A DNA stretch of 64,000 bases from Gongronella butleri (taxonomy: Eukaryota > Mucoromycota > Mucoromycetes > Mucorales > Cunninghamellaceae): positions 186,001 through 250,000 of the forward strand of contig JAIWZP010000035.1 in NCBI GenBank assembly GCA_025201375.1. The letters run 5' to 3'. Below, in pieces: positions 55,970-64,000 of the stretch. Numbering within the stretch: position 1 is the first letter of the stretch; the number at the start of each line of letters is the position of its first letter. The notes beneath the pieces were generated by a model that worked only from the letters and a program-made list of their open reading frames with translations, was not told where the DNA came from and did not search any database. A program made the position numbers and the translations under genes.

Positions 55970-57267
55970 TTAACAATCGGCAAGGTAAGGGATGTGGAAA
56001 TGACCCGCAGTCAAGCCGCCATCAATGGCAATCGCTTGACCATTAACAAAGGAGGCGTCCGTGCTTGCCAGAAAGGCAACAACAGAGCCAATCTGACAAT
56101 GCAAATAAAATGGACGTGTTTAAGAAGGTTGAGCGACGGTGTGAGTGTGGAAGGCGGCGCACGATGGGTTTCCTCTTTTTTTTTTTTATTTTTTTTTATT
56201 TTTTTTTTTTTTTTTTACGCCCGACTTACCTCCTCCGGCTTGCCATAACGCTCCAAGGGGTTGTGGTTCGTGCGGACATCAGGGTGCGTCTCGTCAAGAC
56301 GGTCAATGACTCTTGATACGATGTCCGTCTGGATAAAGCCAGGACAAACTGCGTTGCACCGGATTTGCTTGCCCTTCAGCCGCCACGCGCAGCTTTGAGC
56401 AATGCTGATCACACTATGCGAGGAAAAAAAAAAGTTGCTCAGTTTACTACGCAATACTTTTTCTCTCTCTCATTCTGTCATTTACGCCGCCTTGGATGCA
56501 CTACGTGTAAAAATAAATGATTTAGATTTCTGGATATTTATTATAAGTTAAAAATGTCTGATAAACTTACGAATAGGCAACAGGTCCTGCACCAGATCGA
56601 ATACCGGCCACTATAAGCGAGACATTGTCAGAGACGAGAGCGCGGTTGCGATTTTTTTTCTGCTTCATATATCGCTCTTACCGCTTGCGTTGAGAATGAT
56701 GCTGCCACCACCCATCGGCTTGGCTACACTGGTTTTTTCCATAGCCACTGACGCGTGCTTCACGGCGGCAAGAGTGCTAAATGTGACAGGGAGAAGTGTA
56801 AAAAATGACGTGTATTCGATCAATCCAGCAATTTTTACCTCCACGCATTGACATCCATTGATTTGAGGAACGTGTCACTAGCCTCCTCATGGTATTTTTT
56901 GGCGATGGCAATGCCAGCATTGGCAAAGAACACGTCAAAGCGGCCGTACGTATCAACAGCTTCGCCAACGACCTTGGCAACATCATCCTCGTTTGCAGCG
57001 TCGACGACACGGGCATGTCCTTCCACACCATGAGTATCTTTTAGCAACGTCACAAGCTCTGGTAGGTGTTCATCCTTGATGTCCGTCACATAAATCGCCT
57101 TTGGCTTTTTTTTGGCCATTTCCAGCGCGCTCGCCCAACTTTTCCCGAAAAAAGGGGCAAAAATGCGATCAGTGCCGCAATATTGCTACAGAGCGGAGGC
57201 AGACACAATCTTACCCAATACCATTAGGAGAGTTTGCACCGGTAATGATGACGACGTAGTTTTCCAT
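55970..57267 (-). CDS. Short-chain dehydrogenase/reductase (classical SDR)
   Basis: An NAD(P)-dependent oxidoreductase of unknown substrate. The Rossmann start is MENYVVIITGANSPNGIG, a TGxxxxxGIG nucleotide-binding loop slightly longer than the usual TGxxxGIG. It continues YVTDIKDEHLPELVTLLK (Asp after beta-2, which favours NAD), DVFFANAGIAIAKKYHEEAS (NAG motif), FLKSMDVNAW, GGGSIILNAS (catalytic Ser), PVAYSASKAAVISIAQSCAW (catalytic YxxxK), KQIRCNAVCPGFIQTDI, then PEEV and IGSVVAFLASTDASFVNGQA...DGG. All catalytic residues are present. About seven exons; one (56486-56500) is a 15-nt micro-exon encoding most of the YSASKAA active-site motif. The stop is at 55970. The start at 57267 is supported by the Rossmann strand beginning a few residues later. 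Confidence 0.92.
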
Positions 57268-57828
57268 TGGAGTAAATGCAGGTGAAAAAGTGGAAAAGAG
57301 AGCGTGGGCAATTCTTACGCCAAAAATGGTCCTGAATTTATGCTCCACGCCGCCCAATTAAGGTTGAAACATCGCGCTCCTTGGCAGATTAGCCGTGCCG
57401 GGCTTGCAGACAGACCTCGTGCGGTGCGGTCCGGGCATCTTTACGCATGACCGATGTTGTTTCTAATTGCCGCTCATGAGAACTCTATGCGCATTAAAAT
57501 CAAAAGAATAAAAATCGCGATGACTAAACACGCCGCTGCGCTCCAAGATTCCCACGCGTCAGCACGCCTCCCGCGCTTCATGTTCTCGGCAGCCGACATG
57601 CCTTGGCCACTACAGTGCCGCCTGTTTTTTTTTGCATTTTTTTTTTGTCAATGGAGGGGGAGTAATATCGTTCGTCGCTAGCTTTCAGGGACGCGAGCGG
57701 ACAGCACAGGCGGCCAGCCAATCAGAGCAGCAGATGAATTCGGCCGCGGGCAGCCAATGGCTTGTGACCGCTGTATTTTTGCCACTTTTCTTTTCTTTCT
57801 TCCACACAGGCATATCCACCTTGCAACC
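57268..57828. promoter_or_regulatory. Shared divergent promoter region (dehydrogenase / SmF)
   Basis: A 561-bp gap between divergent genes. No TATA box is clear; pyrimidine-rich sequence (57776-57805) precedes the SmF start. Two ACGCG words (57510 and 57555) are seen. Confidence 0.45.
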
Positions 57829-58317
57829 ATGTCAGCTGTAAGTAGCAGATCGACACGCGTGGTTCGAGAAACTTGTCGATCGGGATGTCGCTCACGCGTT
57901 TGTTGGTTTTTTCTCTTAAATAGTTTGTTCCCGTCAACCCCAAGCCCTTTTTGAATGAACTCACCGGCAAAGCGGTCGTTGTCAAGTTGAAGTGGGGCGG
58001 CGAGTACAAGGGCTACCTCGCCTCCGTCGATGGCTACATGAACTTGCAGGTAATGCCTCTCAAACACACGATTTAAACGTTTTGACAAGTCTGCTCACGC
58101 GTTTTTTTCACCATCGACTCCTTAGCTTCAAAACACGGAAGAATTCCAAGATGGCGTGTCTGTTGGCACCCTCGGCGAGGTCTTGATCAGGTAAAAAGCA
58201 AGAGAAAATAGAAGAAAAAACGTGTTTAATCGCTCATGATCATCTTTTCTGGACTTCAGATGCAACAATGTGCTTTATATTCGCGGTGCCGACGAGGACA
58301 CGGAAATGCAAGAATAG
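57829..58317 (+). CDS. Small nuclear ribonucleoprotein Sm F
   Basis: A core Sm-ring protein that binds U1, U2, U4 and U5 snRNAs and is needed for spliceosome assembly. Four exons (57829-57837, 57924-58049, 58126-58190, 58260-58317) total 258 nt, 85 residues, the canonical SmF size. The protein reads [20 protein letters not shown]; the Sm1 motif is [26 protein letters not shown], given here in two parts: [15 protein letters not shown] and [11 protein letters not shown] with the MNxxL loop. The Sm2 motif is [16 protein letters not shown] with the conserved IRGxN-type RCNN. The K-W-G-G-E-Y and NTEEF features discriminate SmF from the other Sm proteins. The first coding exon is only nine bases, so the start depends on the GTAAGT donor after ATG-TCA-GCT. 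The acidic C-terminus EDTEMQE is typical. Confidence 0.97.
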
Positions 58318-58812
58318 AATGTTCATCGGCATCTTCACCATTTGCCCTTCTCATCACCCTTTTTCCGCCAAAAAGTCGCGAGCCCTTTTTTGTAAATAAA
58401 TCCCACTTCTGAAATCGTCTGCAACGGCACCACGACTGCAACCATTACGATTGACGCGCTCAATTGGACGCGTCACCAAGGCAATGAGCATGCCTTTTCA
58501 TGGCGGATACCTGAAAAATCGACCGCTCAGCGGCATGAGCCGTCTTTTAACGACATTTCACAATCCCCACCCCCTCTGATCCAATGCAAGGTCATTTTGT
58601 GCAATTGCGTCTTTTCTGCACGCTATGCACACGGTCACGTCATGAAATCAGGTCCAAGTTGCCTGTGCATTTGGTTTTTATTTTTATTTTTAAGTGTCCA
58701 TCGATGAAAACAGCAGCAGATGGCTATAAGAATGGTGGAGAGGGACCGTGGTACTTGTGGAATGCATAAAATGAGCGCATGATAAAAGGATGGCCGAGAT
58801 GAAAAAGGAGGG
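58318..58812. other. Convergent intergenic region
   Basis: AATAAA at about 58396 may serve SmF. TTGACGCGCTCAATTGGACG at 58450 is another ACGCG-type block. No gene seen. Confidence 0.45.
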
Positions 58813-59954
58813 TTACATGGGAGGGGGGTTGAGCAGAGGCACAGGCGTCACGTTCTCAAGCTTCATTTCACGCACAAAGCCCGTGACACATTGCGTGAAA
58901 TTATCTCTGTCGCGGCTCGTCAGGGTGAATTGAACCTCGCTCAGGATGCTCTTCAGTTTCTACAAAAAGAGAGAGGATCAATTGGCGTGTCCAGGAGCAC
59001 GATGGGCATGTTTTTTTTTTTTTTTTTTTTTTTTTGCTTACCTCGGAGATGAAATCGCGTTTCTCAGGCAATTGCACCTCGGCGACGGCGTTGGTATACT
59101 TCATGGCATACTAGGAAAGCGAGGGAGGAAGAAAAAAAGGTGAGAAACACACGATCTGACGCGTTGGCCATTGCAATATGGCATTGAAGGGTGAGAGGGC
59201 CGCTTACGTCGCGTCGAAGGTAGATCAGGACGTAAAGGGGCCTGCAGATGGACCATTGTTCTTGCGTGTTTTCAAAGAGAGCGAGATAAAAGAGGGTAGA
59301 CATGAGTGTCGGGAGGATGCTTGGGTACTGCTTGAAATAGACGACGAGCCAGTGCTCAGGTGTGTCGTTGGCGGGATCAATCAGCGAATTGGCCGCGGAC
59401 GAGCGACGGCGGCGCTGCGACGGATTGGTTTGCATCTTGTGCGTCTGATTGGCAAGGAACATGCCAAAATTGAAGATGATGGCGCACACGTGTGCACGCA
59501 CCCCAGCGTCCAAGGTCTCCAGGCCCTGCTCGCAGGACTCCATCAGGTACAGGAACACCTCGGGAGCAGGCGGGGTCGGCAATGCCATCAATTGGTCGCG
59601 GCTCCACTCATCAAGAACATTGTAATAGCTATTCCGCAGCTTTGGGAAGGCCTAAAGTGAAAAAATAAGAGATGCCGTGAGCCACGCAAGCTCCCCCCTT
59701 TTTTTTGACGCGTCTTACGGCCAAGTCTTGCAATGGGATGGCCATCATGAGGCGCAAGATGATGGAGAATGCATTGTCAATGGCCTTGTCTTGGTACAGC
59801 CAAAAGACGCCAAAGTTCACATAGCGGCCGGAAATGGTACGCGCGAGGATGTTGAAGAGCATGGCCACGCCCTTGTACTTGTGATCATATTTTTGGCTCT
59901 CGTCCTGCACCTGCAATTCCAGGGATTTCGAGCCTAAATTGAAGTGTAAGGCCC

Positions 59955-59990
<36 letters not shown>

Positions 59991-62900
59991 GATGAGCGTG
60001 TTGATGATGTGTTTACCATAGCGGCAGATGATCTCGCTGGCCTGGCGGAACATGAGGATGCCATTGACGGAAGAAGAATCAAAGGTGAGGCGCTGGCTGC
60101 GATTTGTGAGGAACTCGGTGTAAAAGATCAGCAAACAATTGCACACGGGATCCGGTGCCCACGCGTCCATGGCACGCATCAGGAGGTTGGCATAATCAGG
60201 CCAGAACCAGTCGTAGAAAAAGTCAAAGCAGCGACGCGTGATGATGGGTTGCAAAAAGCCATTCAAATCAAAGAAGATGCCTTGCAAGACACGCTAAAAA
60301 AACGTGATTCCGGAGTTAGAAATGGTCACGGCGCGTCGCGTCGCTCTTTTTTGCCCCTTTAGAAATGATCAAAGCGCGTCGCATCGCACTTTTTTTCGTT
60401 TTTTTTTTTTTTTTTTTTGGTAATCTACCTTGACATTGTCCTGACGAAAGTCATCCTCAGTGTTCAGCGGGCCGAGCTGTGCAATCTTGAGATCGAATGG
60501 CTGCATAAAGTCAAAGAAGGAGCTGGCTGTGACGTTGTCTTCACCGAAAAGGAGCTTGCACATGATCCGGTAGAAGAGAGAGCGATTTTCCAGCTGCTTG
60601 GGGTTGCTGAAGAAAGCAAAGCTATTGCTCATGTGGTTCTGCATGATGTGCTGCGTCGTGTCCGCCTTGAGCAGCGTGCGGATGCCCATGAACCTAGAAA
60701 AAAAATAGAGTCGTGAGCGCGTGCTTCTTCCTCGATGCATCTCCATGCTATGTCCATGCCACGGCAGCATCGTACCCTGCTGTCAAATCTTCAAAGAGGT
60801 TGAGCGTCTTGGTGATCATGCGCACATTGTCTCCCCAATATTGCAAGTTGTTCATGCTAATTGCAAAAAAAAGAAAAGAAAAGAAAAGAAAAGTGAGTGC
60901 TGAGCCATTGAGAGACAGATGGGCCTGTCGCGATTACACTCTTTGCATCACAACATTAAGCATCTCTGATTGCTTGGTGACCCCAATGCGCTCGCTCAAA
61001 ACATTATAAATCTACACAAAACGGAAAAATGAGCATCTCTCTCTTTCTCTTTTTCTCTGTCTCTCTTTTTTTTTTTTTGTACCTCCATGTTGTCGGACGC
61101 GTCACTCATGTAAGCCTTCTTGAACTGGAAGAAAAAGTAGATGAAGGCGAGGTCGAGGGATTGATTCATAAAGACGCCGCCGTGATTGGCATGGAGGGTC
61201 TGCTGTGCCTGCATGAGCTGGACGACCTTTGCGGTGAGCTCCGCGTCGATGGGTTCGCTCTGGTCACAATTGAGGTATGCTTGGCGGCAGCCGATGAACG
61301 CGGCGGTCATGTAGACAAGCCAGGCGAATTTTGTCTCGAGGACCTCGAGAGCGGCGCGGAACGCGTCGGGAGCCGTGATGTTACCGGACGACTGGATCAA
61401 TTCTTGGTATTGCGCGAGTGTGGGCTCAAAGGCGGCGAGCAAAGCCGCCGTCGATGGCTGGTATCTGCGGCGCGCAATCTGACCGAGCATGCTCAACGTG
61501 TCCGACAGCTCGTCCTCGTTATCAAGCGGATCTACAAGACAAATTGCGATGAAATCAATATGCAATGAACTCCTTTCTCTCGTATTCTTTTTCTTGGTTT
61601 TTCTCTTTCTTTTTTCCTATTTTTCCTTCTTTTTACCGTCAAGGCCTTCTTCCAGACGGATGGGCACGGCGTCCATGGCAGTGCTGACGTAGACACGCAC
61701 CAGCTGATAAAAAAAAAAAAAAAAGAAAGATGAGAATTGTTTCTACGGCAGTGACTCCATCCACACCCATTTTGAGTCTTACCTCATTGGAAATCTCATC
61801 CAGCTTGTTGGTGGCCTCCTCAGGAAGCTGATAGTAGGTGACGCTTTGTACAATGCGGGACCAGAAGCCAAGGATATAGGTGATGGTATTGGCAGACCAC
61901 TAGAAAAAGCAGAAAAGACGCATACTTGAGCGTGAAGCGTCCTTTTTTTTTCCAATTTTTTTACGTACCTTCCACGATTGAAATCCCTTGAGAGAGAATT
62001 GAGCGACGAGGCCCATCCATTCGAGATAGCCCGGCTTTGTGACCATCTCGTTGAGAGGCGCGGCGATGCGGAAGCGGTACAAAAGGCGACAGAATGAGTT
62101 GTAATTGTCCGAGTCGTCCATGCCCTGGGAGGTGAGGATGATATCCTGGATGCCAGCGGTGATGGCAAGGACAAAGGCATTGCGCTGCGTGGGGACGGTA
62201 AAGAGCGCACGACGGATGGACGCGATGGCGACGAGGCAGTCCATCGCACGCGCCGACGTTGGTGGCCGGCTGCTTCTGTACGCCTGGAAGAAAGCAGGCA
62301 CAAAACCCTCGTCCTCTATCACAGAACGCCAACTCGCGGGAATCTATGAGGAGAAAATGAGCAAAATAAGTGAACAATTCCTCTATTTCTTCTTCTTTTT
62401 TCTTTTTCTTTTTCTTTTTTCTCGCACCTGGATAGTGCCAATTTCCTCGGTGGACTCGTCAACGGCTGCCCCACTGAAATCAAAGCTCAGGCTGCGCCAC
62501 AGGACGTTGAGTGTCGCGTCTTTTAGCCTCTCCGCTTGGTCTAAGAAAAAAAACAAAATGAGCAAAATGAGACGCGTTGCAATGGCATTGTGGCCAATTG
62601 AAATGGTCAGTTGGCGAAGCAGAACGTACACTCGTTGGTAAAGGCCAATGTGCCCTGGTTGATCTCCGTGAGAGTGGTGTACGCGAGCTGGAAGATGTCC
62701 AAGAGCTGTTTTTCCTTGAATCCCGAGGCTGCCTTGCGGAAGCGCGTGGAAGACCGCGTAAAGGACGGTGGGTTCATGTCCTGGATGATGACAGCGAGAA
62801 TTTGCATGCCAACAATGCGATGATCCATGGTCGCCTGGACAAATTGCAAAATGTCGTTGTAGATGTTCTGGTAAGAGTCCAAATCGACCCATCCGAGGAG

Positions 62901-63412
62901 CGTCAGCTGCGCAAGGAGGCTTGCCAGGTGCGTGATGATGAATGGCATCAGATCAGGGTGCATGAACGCGTATTCGAGCAAAAAGGTGCCTTATCCACGG
63001 CAAAAAAAAAGAAAAGTAAAAAAAGTAAGCAATGTGTCTTTTCTATTGCAATTGATTGCTTACGCAGCTGCTCCTTGGTGTCGTCGGTAAAGACGGCAAA
63101 CTGCGCAAGGACGAGTTGCTTGAGACGCGCAAAGCAAAATGTCTGGACATAAGGACTGGGCGAATTTTCGAGAAGCAAGCGCAATGTCGATGCTGTGTCG
63201 GTGGGCGACGCGATAGGAAACGCGAGCTGCTGCTGGAATCCGGCCGGCGCAGGGACAGACGCCATGGCAATACCACCACCGCCCTCATCAGAGAACGTGG
63301 GGAACTGGTATTCCAATATCTTTTGCGCTTGGAGGCGCTCCTCCGCATTCGGCGCCTGGTACAGCTGGTCGCAAAGCGCAGCACAATAGTTGATACAAGC
63401 TGCTTCAGACAT
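58813..63412 (-). CDS. XPO7: Exportin-7 (RanBP16) nuclear transport receptor
   Basis: A karyopherin-beta that carries cargo across the nuclear pore with Ran-GTP. About fifteen exons on the minus strand give roughly 1050 residues of HEAT-repeat sequence collinear with exportin-7. In order: INYCAALCDQLYQAPNAEER (importin-beta N-terminal region), SPYVQTFCFARLKQLVLAQF, LASLLAQLTLLGWVDLDSYQ, FDFSGAAVDESTEEIGTIQI followed by PASWRSVIEDEGFVPAFFQA, ALFTVPTQRNAFVLAITAGI, NYNSFCRLLYRFRIAAPLNE, LEEGLDDPLDNEDELSDTLS, KFAWLVYMTAAFIGCRQAYL, NRSQRLTFDSSSVNGILMFR, SGRYVNFGVFWLYQDKAIDN, and LTSRDRDNFTQCVTGFVREM near the end. These blocks align with animal XPO7 (for example the STDESS, IPTSWRS and [20 protein letters not shown] segments). 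The start at 63412 (MSEAACINYC) is the first ATG of the frame. XPO7 is absent from budding yeast. Confidence 0.93.
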
Positions 63413-63596
63413 AAGCTCAAGAAAAGAAAAAGAAAATTTTGGAAAGAAAAAAAAAAGGACAAAGAGAAAAAAACATTCAGCTCTTTTCCCCACCCCCATC
63501 CGACGCGCCGCCGCCGCGGCCAATTGAACCTCCGATGGAGTCCGAAGGTCCTTTTTTTTTATTTTGCATTGCTTTGCAATGAAAAAGGGTCATTTT

Positions 63597-64000
63597 CTAT
63601 AGTTCTTCATCCTCTTCGTCATTCTTCTCGTCATTCTCCTCGTCATGATTATCTTTTTGGTCATCTTGGTGGTCGCTGGAGTGGTCATGGTCAGCAGCGT
63701 CCGCCGTGTCTTCATCAGGAGTTGCCGCAGCGCGCGCCAGAATGCCACTCGTGCGCTTCAAGGTATCTTGGTCTTGCACCGTGCTCATCACTTGTGATAA
63801 AAATGGCTGCACAGACGCGAATTGCGCCTGCCACGTCTCTCTAGAAGCGTCATCCTCCTCCGGGACTAGAAAAAAAATAAAGAAATTAGTGTGCTTGTTC
63901 CTCATTCTTTCTTTAATTCTTTCTTTTTTGGCTTACCATGGGCGCTCAGATTGTCAATGGCACGGATGATGTGTCGCAAAATGTCGTGGTTGTCCATGTG
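63597..64000 (-). CDS. Unrecognised protein with acidic C-terminal tail, possibly truncated by the window edge
   Basis: Two minus-strand segments are visible: 63937-64000 (MDNHDILRHIIRAIDNLSAH preceded by one more codon) and 63597-about 63867, joined in frame across an intron with a GTAAG donor and a CTAG acceptor. The second segment reads PEEDDASRETWQAQFASVQP, then LSQVMSTVQDQDTLKRTSGI, and ends in about 35 residues of almost only Asp, Glu, His, Asn and Lys, closing ...DEEDEEL. The first part looks helical. The ATG at 63997 could be the true start, giving about 112 residues, or the gene may continue beyond the window. I do not recognise a family. The acidic tail suggests a nuclear or chaperone-like protein (inference). 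Confidence 0.55.

Overview
The window is a nuclear fungal chromosome segment. Genes are densely packed on both strands and most have several short spliceosomal introns, usually 60-110 bp with GT-AG ends. Many introns carry long A or T homopolymers. The gene set includes exportin-7, an mRNA cap-1 2'-O-methyltransferase, an ADAM protease, a TMEM184/OST-alpha protein, a protein O-fucosyltransferase-like protein and a GH29 alpha-L-fucosidase. Budding yeast lacks several of these. Together with the intron style this suggests an early-diverging fungus (Mucoromycota, Zoopagomycota or a relative). That placement is inference: no rRNA or marker locus is present.

Layout. 1-5 kb: formin 3' end, Rab GTPase, COX5b and a His/Thr-rich mucin-like membrane protein, all on +. 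5-7.8 kb: repeat-rich intergenic DNA. 7.8-14.1 kb, minus: phospholipase D and the U3 snoRNP protein UTP5/WDR43. 14.1-17.1 kb: intergenic DNA holding an inverted pair of a dispersed repeat. 17.1-18.9 kb, minus: an Ict1/CGI-58-type alpha/beta hydrolase. 20.6-23.2 kb, +: a PC-esterase (trichome-birefringence-like) and an unknown protein. 24.2-26.6 kb, minus: TMEM184-like protein. 27.9 kb: tRNA-Val(AAC). 28.5-33.4 kb, minus: an unknown protein, a reticulon-like protein and a GYP7-like Rab GAP. 33.8-41.6 kb: O-fucosyltransferase-like protein (+), GH29 fucosidase (-) and an AA14-like LPMO (-), a possible fucose/cell-wall neighbourhood. 42.1-42.9 kb, minus: V-ATPase assembly factor Vma12. 44.8-52.5 kb, +: CMTR1-like cap methyltransferase, cyclophilin A and ADAM protease. 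52.5-56 kb: AT-rich intergenic DNA dense in the word TACAGTA/TACTGTA. 56-64 kb: a short-chain dehydrogenase (-), Sm protein F (+), exportin-7 (-) and the 3' part of an acidic-tailed protein (-).

Most genes are unlinked housekeeping functions: membrane traffic (Rab, Rab GAP, reticulon, PLD, Vma12), RNA metabolism (UTP5, SmF, CMTR1) and nuclear transport (exportin-7). The functional grouping most worth attention is the run of surface-glycan genes between 20.6 and 41.6 kb. I found no CRISPR array, rRNA, intact transposon or viral gene. Exon joins were made by eye from reading frames and splice motifs. Where segment lengths are quoted, they sum to a whole number of codons.
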